Source of the DNA: Pseudomonas grimontii
Lineage (GTDB): Bacteria > Pseudomonadota > Gammaproteobacteria > Pseudomonadales > Pseudomonadaceae
DNA length: 64,000 bases
Assembly (NCBI RefSeq): GCF_007858185.1
Contig: NZ_VFES01000010.1
Coordinates: 186,001 to 250,000, forward strand
Reading direction: 5' to 3'
Positions within the stretch are counted from its first letter, which is position 1, and each line of letters begins with the position of its first letter. Both the position numbers and the translations under genes were made by a program. Shown one piece after another: positions 54,686 through 62,479 of this stretch. The notes under the pieces are model-generated. The model saw only the letters and a program-made list of their open reading frames with translations. It was not told the origin of the DNA and searched no databases.

Positions 54686-55108
54686 ATGAAGGCACGCATC
54701 CAATGGGCGGGCGAAGCCATGTTCCTCGGTGAGTCGGGCAGTGGCCATGTTGTGGTCATGGATGGCCCGCCGGAAGCCGGTGGCCGTAACCTGGGCGTAC
54801 GCCCGATGGAAATGCTCCTGCTTGGTGTGGGCGGTTGCAGCAATTTCGACGTGGTCAGCATCCTGAAGAAATCCCGCCAGGCCGTGGAAAGCTGCGAAGC
54901 CTTCCTGGAAGCCGAGCGCGCCACTGAAGATCCCAAGGTGTTCACCAAGATCCACATGCACTTTGTGGTGAAGGGCCGGGCGTTGAAAGAAGCCCAGGTT
55001 AAGCGCGCCATCGAGCTGTCGGCCGAGAAGTACTGCTCGGCGTCGATCATGCTCGGCGCGGCGGGTGTGGCCATCACCCATGATTACGAGATCATCGAGT
55101 TGGGTTGA
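54686..55108 (+). CDS. OsmC/Ohr-family protein
   Basis: 140 residues of the OsmC fold, thiol-dependent peroxidase relatives. One Cys lies in the helix GVGGCSNFDVVSIL and a second in KYCSASIM, the spacing of the peroxidatic and resolving cysteines. Closest by pattern to the YhfA-type branch rather than Ohr. The ATG at 54686 is chosen because upstream codons are not family-like. Divergent from vfr, ends at a strong terminator. Confidence 0.88.
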   Translation: MKARIQWAGEAMFLGESGSGHVVVMDGPPEAGGRNLGVRPMEMLLLGVGGCSNFDVVSILKKSRQAVESCEAFLEAERATEDPKVFTKIHMHFVVKGRALKEAQVKRAIELSAEKYCSASIMLGAAGVAITHDYEIIELG

Positions 55109-55125
55109 CCGCCAATCGGCAAAAG

Positions 55126-55154
55126 AAAAGGGCGCTTGGATAGCGCCCTTTTTT
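55126..55154. terminator. Bidirectional terminator between the OsmC gene and coq7
   Basis: AAAAGGGCGC pairs with GCGCCCTTTT around a 7-base loop, with A and T runs on both sides, between two converging genes. Confidence 0.9.
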
Positions 55155-55170
55155 GCAGCCGCAGGTTTAG

Positions 55171-55818
55171 TCAGATGCGGTAGGTGCTTTTGGTCATGAC
55201 CTTGGCCAGCAGGCTCATGCCGAATCGCACCGGCGCCGGGAAGCGGAAACCGCCGGCATCCAATGCACTTTCGGCGTGGTGCTCTTCATCGATACGCATC
55301 TGCTCAAGAATCGCCCGGGACTTTTCGTCTTCGGTCGGCAGTTGTTCCAGGTGTTCATCCAGGTGCTTGCACACTTGTTGTTCAGTCGCGGCGACAAAAC
55401 CGAGGCTGACCTTATCGCTGATCAGGCCGGCAGCCGCGCCGATGCCGAATGACAAACCGTAAAACAGCGGGTTGAGCACACTGGGATGGCTGCCCAACTG
55501 GCGAATACGTTGCTCGCACCAAGCCAGGTGATCGATTTCTTCCTCGGCCGCATGCTCCATGGCTGCGCGCACCTGCGGAAGCTTCGCGGTCAGGGCCTGG
55601 CCCTGATACAGCGCTTGGGCACAGACTTCACCGGTATGGTTGATGCGCATAAGGCCTGCGACATGGCGGGTCTCGGTCTCGCTCATCTGCGCGTCAGGCT
55701 GCACGATGGCGGGCGACGGGCGGTACGGTTGGCCGCTGAAGGGCAGCAGTGTGCGCATGGCCATGTCGGCTTGCAGCAACAGACGGTCAATTGGCGAGTA
55801 GTGACGTTGGGTAGTCAT
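55171..55818 (-). CDS. coq7: Coq7, 2-octaprenyl-3-methyl-6-methoxy-benzoquinol hydroxylase
   Basis: Diiron hydroxylase of ubiquinone synthesis that serves instead of UbiF in pseudomonads. 215 residues; the iron ligands are visible as E in NHTGEVCAQALYQ, E-x2-H in AEEEIDHLAWC, and E-x2-H in RIDEEHHAESAL. Internal hydrophobic stretch (GLSFGIGAAAGLI) fits membrane association. Confidence 0.95.
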   Translation of the reverse strand: MTTQRHYSPIDRLLLQADMAMRTLLPFSGQPYRPSPAIVQPDAQMSETETRHVAGLMRINHTGEVCAQALYQGQALTAKLPQVRAAMEHAAEEEIDHLAWCEQRIRQLGSHPSVLNPLFYGLSFGIGAAAGLISDKVSLGFVAATEQQVCKHLDEHLEQLPTEDEKSRAILEQMRIDEEHHAESALDAGGFRFPAPVRFGMSLLAKVMTKSTYRI

Positions 55819-55934
55819 GCTGACCTCCGGGAAGAATCTCGGCGGCCAGTTTACCGCAAGAGAGGATGAAGCGTTTGCGCTGAGTCAATGGCATGGGGTC
55901 GCAGCCTGGGACCACGACCCGCTTGAACAGGTTA

Positions 55935-56273
55935 TCAGCCCGGCGGCCAATTCATCTGGCGCTGACCCAGTACGTGCATATGGATGTGATAGACGGTTTG
56001 CCCGCCTTTCTCATTGCAGTTCATGACCACTCGGAAACCTTCCTCGCAGCCCAGTTCAAGGGCCAGGCGCTGGGCGGTGAACAGGATATGCCCCGCCAGT
56101 GCTTTATCTTCTTCCTTGAGATCATTAAGGGTGCGGATCGGCTTCTTTGGGATCACCAGAAAATGCACGGGTGCCTGAGGGGCGATATCGTGGAAGGCCA
56201 GGACCTGGTCATCCTCATAGATAATCTTCGCGGGTATTTCTCTGTTGATGATCTTGGTGAACAGAGTATCCAC
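55935..56273 (-). CDS. HIT-family (HinT-like) nucleotide hydrolase
   Basis: 112 residues with the histidine triad HIHMHVLG near the C-terminus; HinT-type purine phosphoramidase. Begins with GTG at 56273, which has GGAG eight bases upstream and gives VDTLFTKIINREIPAKIIYE, the normal start; the frame continues upstream without family sequence. Confidence 0.92.
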   Translation of the reverse strand: MDTLFTKIINREIPAKIIYEDDQVLAFHDIAPQAPVHFLVIPKKPIRTLNDLKEEDKALAGHILFTAQRLALELGCEEGFRVVMNCNEKGGQTVYHIHMHVLGQRQMNWPPG

Positions 56274-56319
56274 AGCTGTTTCTCCATTATGAAAGTGCAA
56301 GGTGAGTGTACCCAGGCGA

Positions 56320-57108
56320 TCAGCGCGGGCAATAGGCCTTGTTGATCGCACCGGCGATCTTGCGAGTCAGCCAGCGCGGGCTGAAACGCGGGCTGAAGGC
56401 CAGCCAGCGATTACGTCGCCCAGGAATGATGATGGCTTTGTTCTTTTCCAGCGCACGCACGGTGTAGAGGGCCACTTCTTCCGGGCTCATCAATTGCTTG
56501 CTGCGCTCGAGCTTGGGGGTGTCCATTTGCGCTGTACCAAAGAAGGCGGTGCGCGTAGGGCCGGGGCAAAGCACCGAGACCTTGATGCCACAGGTCTTCA
56601 GTTCTTCGCGCAAGCCTTCGGAGAAATGCAGCACATAGGCTTTGCTGGCGTAATAGCTGCTCATCCAAGGCCCGGGTTGGAACGCGGCGACCGAGGCGAC
56701 GTTGAGAATCTGCCCGCCACCTTGCAGCGCCATGGTATTGCCCAGGGCGTGACACATGCGGGTGAGGGCGAGGATGTTGACTTCGATGAGGTCTTGTTCG
56801 GTCATCCAGTCTTGAGCCAGGAACGGCCCGCTGGTGCCAATCCCAGCGCAGTTCACCAGCAAGTCGATCTGCCGCTCGCCTTCTTCCAGCTCCAGCAGGA
56901 ACCCGGACAAGCGCAATGGCTCGCCCAGGTCGCACGCCCGAAACAGTACTTCGACGCCGAAGCGTTGGGTCAATTCGATTGCAATGCTTTCCAACTGATC
57001 ACGCTGGCGGGCCACTAGAATCAAGCTGCGGCCGCGACGGGCCAGGGCTTCGGCCAAAGCCAGGCCGATGCCGCTGGAGGCACCGGTGATCAGAGCGTAA
57101 CGGGTCAT
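56320..57108 (-). CDS. Short-chain dehydrogenase/reductase
   Basis: 262 residues of the classical SDR family. Cofactor motif TGASSGIGLALAEAL at about 8-22, NCAGIG, and catalytic Ser and YYASK (Tyr-x3-Lys). Followed by PGPTRTAFF. The substrate is unknown. The ATG at 57108 has GGAG upstream. Adjacent to the HIT gene in the same direction. Confidence 0.87.
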   Translation of the reverse strand: MTRYALITGASSGIGLALAEALARRGRSLILVARQRDQLESIAIELTQRFGVEVLFRACDLGEPLRLSGFLLELEEGERQIDLLVNCAGIGTSGPFLAQDWMTEQDLIEVNILALTRMCHALGNTMALQGGGQILNVASVAAFQPGPWMSSYYASKAYVLHFSEGLREELKTCGIKVSVLCPGPTRTAFFGTAQMDTPKLERSKQLMSPEEVALYTVRALEKNKAIIIPGRRNRWLAFSPRFSPRWLTRKIAGAINKAYCPR

Positions 57109-57123
57109 GCCTTTCTCCATCGC

Positions 57124-57168
57124 AACGCCCCGCGCCTGGGATGGAGGCATCACAGGCGCGGGGCGTTT
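57124..57168. terminator. 15-bp stem hairpin between the DUF805 and SDR genes
   Basis: AACGCCCCGCGCCTG (57124-57138) pairs perfectly with 57153-57167. The T run (TTTCTTT) is on the plus strand, while both flanking genes are on the minus strand, so on the minus strand it is a hairpin without U tract and may only pause or partly terminate. Confidence 0.6.
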
Positions 57169-57170
57169 CT

Positions 57171-58133
57171 TTACTGTTCTGGAGAGTCTACAGGTTCGGC
57201 CGCGTCGTCAGCACTTTGCACGTCTTCTTCATCGACGATCACGCTTTGGTCGGCGTCTTCATCGGAGGTGATGGAGCTGCTTTCGTAGCTGCTGTCCACG
57301 TTGGCTTCGAGTTGGTCCAGGTAGCCGTTCATGCCCAGCGACACCACGAGGATGAGCATCAGCGGAATGAATGCCAGCCACAGTGAGGCCAGGACCTTCA
57401 CTGCGGTGGAGTTGCGCGGTGGTGGTGCGCCGTACTGGTTGGCGCCGGTGTTACCTGGCACTACCAACAGCAGCAGCGGGAAAATACTGTTCACCAGCGG
57501 TACCAGGTTCAGCAGGTACAACCAGCCAGACCAGCCCAGATCGTGCAGGCGCTGCACGCCGATCTGCACGCTCACGACCACCACCGCGACGAACAGCGCG
57601 AAGCCCAGCAGCGAGCCGATGATAATGGCTATCGTCGGCGACGCGGTTGCGATCGCGAAGCCCACGGTACTGAGGATGCCTGCTGCGACGAGCATGGCCA
57701 CGGTCAGTACCAGCGTCCATGCCAGGTACCGCAGACGACCAATACGGCCATTGATGGTGAAGACCTTGAGGGTGGCGTATTCCGGCAGGCTTTCACCAAC
57801 GGCAGCACGCGGCGGTGCGTACGGGGACGCGGCAGGGCGCGAGAAGTCCGCAGCGCCGGAATCGGTCTCATGGGTTTCGGCAAGGCTGAAGGCTACGGGC
57901 TGTTCGGCCTCGATACGCGCGTCCACCCCGGCGTTTTTCAGCGCGGTGAGGTAGGTTTCGGCGTCGGGCCGGGACAGGTCGCGCTTCAGTGCAACCGGGC
58001 GGCCGGTGAAGAGTTTCTCGATTTCCTCGACTGTGCTCTTGAACAGTTCAGCCAGGTTCAGCTTGGCCGTGGTGCTTTCGACACCCGGGAGCAAGGCTCC
58101 ATCAAACACAATCTTGAAACGGTTGTCGCTCAT
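57171..58133 (-). CDS. DUF805 membrane protein with N-terminal cytoplasmic domain
   Basis: 320 residues. The first 80 form a small soluble domain (FKIVFDGALLPGVESTTAKL) seen in Pseudomonas DUF805 proteins. The DUF805 part has NGRIGRLRYLAW, four hydrophobic helices at about 138-275 and the conserved QRLHDLGWSGWLYLL. An acidic tail of about 40 residues rich in Asp, Glu and Ser ends the protein. Function unknown. Confidence 0.85.
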   Translation of the reverse strand: MSDNRFKIVFDGALLPGVESTTAKLNLAELFKSTVEEIEKLFTGRPVALKRDLSRPDAETYLTALKNAGVDARIEAEQPVAFSLAETHETDSGAADFSRPAASPYAPPRAAVGESLPEYATLKVFTINGRIGRLRYLAWTLVLTVAMLVAAGILSTVGFAIATASPTIAIIIGSLLGFALFVAVVVVSVQIGVQRLHDLGWSGWLYLLNLVPLVNSIFPLLLLVVPGNTGANQYGAPPPRNSTAVKVLASLWLAFIPLMLILVVSLGMNGYLDQLEANVDSSYESSSITSDEDADQSVIVDEEDVQSADDAAEPVDSPEQ

Positions 58134-58169
58134 GCGGGCATCCTTGTCACGGAATCAGTGGGGTAGTGC

Positions 58170-58192
58170 AGGCCTGCTCAAATGGCAGGCCT
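58170..58192. other. Hairpin between nitronate monooxygenase-like and DUF805 genes
   Basis: AGGCCTGC / GCAGGCCT, a perfect 8-bp stem with a 7-base loop, ten bases past the upstream gene's stop on the minus strand. No T run; a weak terminator or processing site. Confidence 0.5.
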
Positions 58193-58202
58193 TGCGGTTG
58201 GG

Positions 58203-59165
58203 TCAGCGTGGCCAGCGTAACTGTGCCGCCTGCTCGCGCGCCTTGCGGTATTCGGCATCCAGGCGGGCAACGAGTTCATCTACGCTGGGTAAATCATTAA
58301 TCTCCCCGACACCTTGGCCGGCGGACCATACGGTCTTCCAGGCCTTGGCTTCGTCGCTCAGCGGCTTGAGCTTGGAGCCGAAGTTTACTTCGCCTTTGCC
58401 TTGCAGGGCAGCGAGGTCGAAACCGGCATTTTCCAGGCTCTGGCGCATAAAGCTTGCGGGTACGCCGGAGACAGCAGGAGTGTGCACGATGTCGGCGGCG
58501 CGCGATGTGAGCAGCATCTCTTTATACGCATCCGGCGCGTGGCTTTCAGTGGTACCGATAAAACGTGTGCCGAAATAGGCCAGGTCTGCCCCCAGCAACT
58601 GGGCGGCGAGTATCTCATGGCCGTGATTGAGGCAGCCGGCCAGCAGCAGGGTTTTATCGAAGAATTGACGAATCTCTGCGATCAGCGAAAACGGGCTCCA
58701 GGTACCGGCATGGCCGCCGGCGCCTGCGGCCACGGCGATCAGGCCATCCACGCCGGCTTCGGCGGCTTTTTCGGCGTGGCGCCGGGTAGTGACATCGTGG
58801 AATACCAGGCCGCCATAGCTGTGCACCGCATCTACCAGTTCTTTCACCGCGCCCAGGCTGGTGATCACGATCGGCACCTTGTGCTCGACGCAGATCGCCA
58901 GGTCCGCCTGCAGGCGAGGGTTGCTGTTGTGCACGATCAGGTTGACGGCGTAGGGCGCGGGATTGCCCAACTGCGCCAGGCCCGCTTCGATTTCCTCCAG
59001 CCAGGCCTTGAAGCCACTGCTCTCGCGCTGGTTGAGCGCCGGGAAACTCCCGACCACCCCATTGCGGCAGCAGGCCAGAACCAGTTGCGGATTGGAAATC
59101 AGGAACATCGGCGCAGCCACCACGGGCAGGCGCAGACGTTGTTCAAGCAGAGCGGGCAGCGACAT
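58203..59165 (-). CDS. Nitronate monooxygenase / 2-nitropropane dioxygenase-like flavoprotein
   Basis: 320 residues, FMN-binding TIM barrel. PVVAAPMFLISNPQLVLACC at the N-terminus, an AxGAGGHAG loop (AAGAGGHAGT) and GADLAYFGTRFIGTTES bind flavin phosphate in the family. Nitronates are the tested substrates of relatives, but many members have unknown roles. It is 24 bases after hemJ in the same direction. Confidence 0.87.
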   Translation of the reverse strand: MSLPALLEQRLRLPVVAAPMFLISNPQLVLACCRNGVVGSFPALNQRESSGFKAWLEEIEAGLAQLGNPAPYAVNLIVHNSNPRLQADLAICVEHKVPIVITSLGAVKELVDAVHSYGGLVFHDVTTRRHAEKAAEAGVDGLIAVAAGAGGHAGTWSPFSLIAEIRQFFDKTLLLAGCLNHGHEILAAQLLGADLAYFGTRFIGTTESHAPDAYKEMLLTSRAADIVHTPAVSGVPASFMRQSLENAGFDLAALQGKGEVNFGSKLKPLSDEAKAWKTVWSAGQGVGEINDLPSVDELVARLDAEYRKAREQAAQLRWPR

Positions 59166-59189
59166 TGGAAGTACCCCGAGTAAGTGAAG

Positions 59190-59618
59190 TTAGAACGGTT
59201 TGACCACGACCAAAATTACGATAGCCAGCAATATCAGAACCGGGACTTCATTGAACCAGCGATAAAAGACATGGCTGCGGGTGTTTTCGCCACGGGCGAA
59301 GCGTTTTACCTGCGCGCCGCACATGTGGTGGTAACCAATCAGCAACACTACCAGGGTCAGCTTGGCGTGGATCCAGGCGCCCGATTGAAAGATGCCGGGG
59401 TTAAGGACTATCAGCCAGATACCGAACACCAGGCTGGCCAGCATCGCCGGGCCCATGATGCCGCGGTACAGCTTGCGCTCCATGACGCTGAAGCGTTCCT
59501 TGCTGACGGTGTCCTCGCTTTGAGCGTGGTAGACGAACAGGCGTGGCAGGTAGAACAGCCCGGCAAACCAGCAGACGATGCTGACGATATGGAAGGCTTT
59601 GACCCATAGATAAAGCAT
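59190..59618 (-). CDS. hemJ: HemJ-type protoporphyrinogen IX oxidase
   Basis: 142-residue membrane protein with four hydrophobic helices, previously called a CopD-family protein. The conserved His10 in LWVKAFHIVSIVCWFAGLFY and the basic K-L-x-L segment AKLTLVVLLIGYHH fit HemJ, which oxidises protoporphyrinogen in heme synthesis in bacteria without HemG or HemY. Divergent from argC. Confidence 0.88.
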   Translation of the reverse strand: MLYLWVKAFHIVSIVCWFAGLFYLPRLFVYHAQSEDTVSKERFSVMERKLYRGIMGPAMLASLVFGIWLIVLNPGIFQSGAWIHAKLTLVVLLIGYHHMCGAQVKRFARGENTRSHVFYRWFNEVPVLILLAIVILVVVKPF

Positions 59619-59688
59619 TTTTAGTTATTCCCAGGTTCACGGTAGCGAAGATAGTAGTGGCTCATGCGCCCGTACGTCACGTTGACGG

Positions 59689-59717
59689 TTGTCCCAGGAC
59701 GATGCGGCCCCTATTAT
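59689..59717 (+). promoter_or_regulatory. argC promoter
   Basis: TTGTCC (59689-59694), a 17-base spacer and TATTAT (59712-59717), 36 bases before the argC ATG. Confidence 0.6.
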
Positions 59718-59753
59718 CGACGGCTTTCCAGTGGGTTCGTTGAGGGCAGGTTT

Positions 59754-60788
59754 ATGGTCAAGGTCGGTATCGTCGGCGGCACGGGTTACACCGGTGTCGA
59801 ATTGCTGCGTCTGTTGGCTCAGCATCCGCAAGCTGAGGTGGTGGTCATTACCTCTCGATCCGAGGCCGGCCTGGCCGTGGCCGATATGTACCCGAACCTG
59901 CGAGGCCACTACGATGGCCTGGCGTTCAGCGTTCCGGACATCAACACCCTTGGCGCCTGCGATGTGGTGTTCTTTGCCACCCCTCACGGCGTTGCCCATG
60001 CGTTGGCGGGCGAACTGCTGGCCGCTGGCACCAAGGTCATCGACCTGTCGGCTGACTTCCGCCTGCAAGACGCCGACGAATGGGCCAAGTGGTACGGCCA
60101 GCCTCACGGTGCACCGGAACTGTTGGAAGAGGCGGTGTACGGGCTGCCAGAAGTCAATCGTGAGCAGATCAAGCAGGCGCGCTTGATCGCGGTGCCGGGT
60201 TGCTATCCGACGGCCACGCAACTGGGCTTTCTGCCGTTGCTCGAGGCCGGGCTGGCGGATGCTTCGCGCCTGATCGCAGACTGTAAGTCGGGTGTCAGCG
60301 GCGCCGGTCGTGGAGCCGCTGTAGGTTCCCTGTACTCCGAGACGTCGGAAAGCATGAAGGCCTACGCAGTAAAAGGGCATCGCCATCTGCCGGAAATTCG
60401 CCAAGGTCTGCGTCGCGCCGCCGGCAAGGACGTAGGCCTGACCTTCGTGCCACACCTGACGCCGATGATTCGTGGCATTCATTCCACGTTGTATGCCACT
60501 GTGGTTGATCGCTCGGTGGACCTGCAGGCGTTGTTTGAAAAGCGCTATGTCAACGAACCGTTCGTCGATGTAATGCCTGCCGGCAGCCATCCGGAAACCC
60601 GCAGCGTGCGGGGCGCTAACGTGTGCCGTATTGCAGTGCACCGCCCGCAGGATGGTGACCTGGTGGTGGTGTTGTCGGTGATCGATAACCTCGTCAAGGG
60701 CGCGTCGGGCCAAGCGGTGCAGAACATGAACATCCTGTTTGGCCTGGATGAAAAGCTGGGTCTGTCCCACGCCGGTATGTTGCCTTAA
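59754..60788 (+). CDS. argC: ArgC, N-acetyl-gamma-glutamyl-phosphate reductase
   Basis: NADPH-dependent step of arginine synthesis. 344 residues; GGTGYTGVELLRLL binds cofactor, and VPGCYPTATQLG carries the catalytic Cys. The ATG at 59754 gives the family start MVKVGIVGG. Stands alone, with its own promoter. Confidence 0.97.
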   Translation: MVKVGIVGGTGYTGVELLRLLAQHPQAEVVVITSRSEAGLAVADMYPNLRGHYDGLAFSVPDINTLGACDVVFFATPHGVAHALAGELLAAGTKVIDLSADFRLQDADEWAKWYGQPHGAPELLEEAVYGLPEVNREQIKQARLIAVPGCYPTATQLGFLPLLEAGLADASRLIADCKSGVSGAGRGAAVGSLYSETSESMKAYAVKGHRHLPEIRQGLRRAAGKDVGLTFVPHLTPMIRGIHSTLYATVVDRSVDLQALFEKRYVNEPFVDVMPAGSHPETRSVRGANVCRIAVHRPQDGDLVVVLSVIDNLVKGASGQAVQNMNILFGLDEKLGLSHAGMLP

Positions 60789-60857
60789 AGCCAGCCGCAA
60801 GCCTCAAGTTGTCAGCGGCAAGCTTGGAGCTGACGGCTTGAAGCTTGCCGTTGCTCC
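60789..60857. repeat. AAGCTTGC-type repeat after argC
   Basis: Inverted arms GCGGCAAGCTT and AAGCTTGCCG with GGAGCTGACGGCTTG between them, directly after the argC stop. Shares AAGCTTG and GAGCT blocks with 25208-25293. It could end argC transcription, as no ordinary terminator is seen. Confidence 0.65.
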
Positions 60858-60865
60858 CTTAATAG

Positions 60866-60895
60866 TTGACCGCTTTTCTAGGAGAAGCGGATAAT
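60866..60895 (+). promoter_or_regulatory. erpA promoter with palindrome in the spacer
   Basis: TTGACC (60866-60871), an 18-base spacer and GATAAT (60890-60895). The spacer is nearly all an imperfect palindrome CGCTTTTC-TAG-GAGAAGCG (60871-60889), and GCGGA-TAATG-TCCGC (60887-60901) surrounds the -10. This looks like an operator inside the promoter. Confidence 0.6.
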
Positions 60896-60941
60896 GTCCG
60901 CCATTACGCATATGGCGGCGCTACGCCGGGAGATTATCAGC

Positions 60942-61292
60942 ATGAGCGTTGAATCCTTCACCCCCACGGCTTTGCAATTCACCCACGGTGCTGCGCACAA
61001 GGTGAAGAGCCTGGTCGATGAAGAGGGTAATGATCGCTTGAAGCTGCGCGTATTCGTTACGGGCGGCGGTTGTTCAGGGTTTCAGTACGGTTTTACCTTC
61101 GATGAAGATGTGGCCGACGATGACACTATTGTTGAGCGCGAGGGCGTAAGCCTGGTCGTGGATCCGATGAGCTTCCAATACTTGGCAGGCGCCGAAGTGG
61201 ATTACCAGGAAGGTCTGGAGGGTTCGCGTTTCGTGATCAAGAACCCTAATGCTACCACCACCTGTGGTTGCGGCTCTTCGTTCTCGATCTGA
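60942..61292 (+). CDS. erpA: ErpA, A-type iron-sulfur cluster insertion protein
   Basis: 116 residues. The three cluster-binding cysteines are present: one in GGGCSGFQY and two in TTCGCGSS at the C-terminus. Delivers Fe-S clusters to enzymes such as IspG. The ATG at 60942 has GGGAG upstream; an earlier in-frame ATG at 60894 overlaps the promoter -10 and is rejected. Confidence 0.94.
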
Positions 61293-61318
61293 TCGACAGC
61301 CTGATCCACAACAAATAA

Positions 61319-61358
61319 AAAACGCCGCTTGGCTTTGATCGGCCAAGCGGCGTTTTGC
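61319..61358. terminator. Bidirectional terminator between erpA and anmK
   Basis: AAAACGCCGCTTGGC pairs perfectly over 15 bases with GCCAAGCGGCGTTTT around an 8-base loop, between converging genes, with A and T runs on either side. Confidence 0.92.
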
Positions 61359-61384
61359 TGTCTGCGATTCTGGCGAGGTGGTCG

Positions 61385-62476
61385 TCAGGCGGGGTAGATC
61401 GCGCCAAGTACCCGTAGCCCACGTGCGCCGGTGACACTGGGCCGGTTGGCGGCAATGCCTTCCAGGCAGCAATGAGCCAGCCAGGCGAAGGCCATGGCTT
61501 CGACCCAGTCGGGGTCTACGCCGTGCGTGGCGGTGCTGCTGACTTGAGTGGACGGCAACAACGCCGCCAGGCGGTTCATCATTGTGGTGTTATGGGCGCC
61601 CCCGCCACAGACCAGTAGCGTTGCTGTCTGGGGTTGTGCGGTTTGCAGGGCCTCGACGATGGTCAGGGCGGTCAGCTCCAGCAGGCTGGCCTGTACGTCC
61701 TGGGGGGCAAAGGCCGGCAAGCGACCAAGGTGTTGGTGCAGCCATCCGAGGTTGAACACTTCACGGCCGGTGCTTTTCGGGCCTTTGGTCAGGAAGAATG
61801 GATCGCTGAGTAGTGCCGCGAGTAGTTGAGGCTCGACCTTGCCACTACCCGCCCACTGCCCATCACGGTCAAAGTGTTCGCCACGCTGTTGTTGAATCCA
61901 GGCGTCCAGCAGGACATTGCCTGGGCCGCAGTCGAAGCCAGCTACGGGCTTGCCGGTTTCGATCAGGCTGAGATTGCTGAAGCCCCCGATATTCAACACT
62001 GCACGGTTGCCGGTGCTTTCGCCAAACAACGCTTCATGAAACGCGGGCACCAGAGGCGCGCCCTGCCCGCCGGCGGCGACATCGCGGCTGCGGAAGTCGC
62101 TGACTACGGCGATGCCCGTCAGCTCCGCAAGCAGCGCCGGGTTGCCGATCTGCACGGTAAAACCACGGGCGGGTTCGTGGCGGATGGTCTGGCCATGGCT
62201 GCCGATTGCACGTATTTCCCGAGGCTTGAGGTTTTGCTGGTCGAGCAAAGTGTGAATGCCTTGGGCGGCGAGGGTGACCCATTGCTGCTGGGCAATCGCT
62301 GAGCGGGCAATCTCATCCGGGCCGCTGGCGCACAGGCTTAACAGCTCTGCGCGCAGGGTATCCGGCATGGGGGTGTAGTGGGTGGCGATCAGATTGACCG
62401 CCGAGTCTTGTTCGATCAGGGCGATATCCAGGCCATCGAGGCTGGTCCCGGACATCACACCTATATAGAACGGCAT
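61385..62476 (-). CDS. anmK: AnmK, 1,6-anhydro-N-acetylmuramic acid kinase
   Basis: Hydrolyses and phosphorylates anhydro-MurNAc from recycled peptidoglycan to MurNAc 6-phosphate. 363 residues, ASKHA fold, with the signature MSGTSLDGLDIAL at the N-terminus and the GGGAHNTTMM phosphate loop. It starts three bases after mepM, so the two are one operon. Its product feeds, via a phosphatase, into the AmgK-MurU route encoded at 35-37 kb. Confidence 0.96.
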   Translation of the reverse strand: MPFYIGVMSGTSLDGLDIALIEQDSAVNLIATHYTPMPDTLRAELLSLCASGPDEIARSAIAQQQWVTLAAQGIHTLLDQQNLKPREIRAIGSHGQTIRHEPARGFTVQIGNPALLAELTGIAVVSDFRSRDVAAGGQGAPLVPAFHEALFGESTGNRAVLNIGGFSNLSLIETGKPVAGFDCGPGNVLLDAWIQQQRGEHFDRDGQWAGSGKVEPQLLAALLSDPFFLTKGPKSTGREVFNLGWLHQHLGRLPAFAPQDVQASLLELTALTIVEALQTAQPQTATLLVCGGGAHNTTMMNRLAALLPSTQVSSTATHGVDPDWVEAMAFAWLAHCCLEGIAANRPSVTGARGLRVLGAIYPA

Positions 62477-62479
62477 ACC

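Noticed and set aside
60894..60941. Upstream in-frame ATG of erpA at 60894
   Set aside because: It overlaps the promoter -10, lacks an RBS and adds 16 residues not seen in the family.
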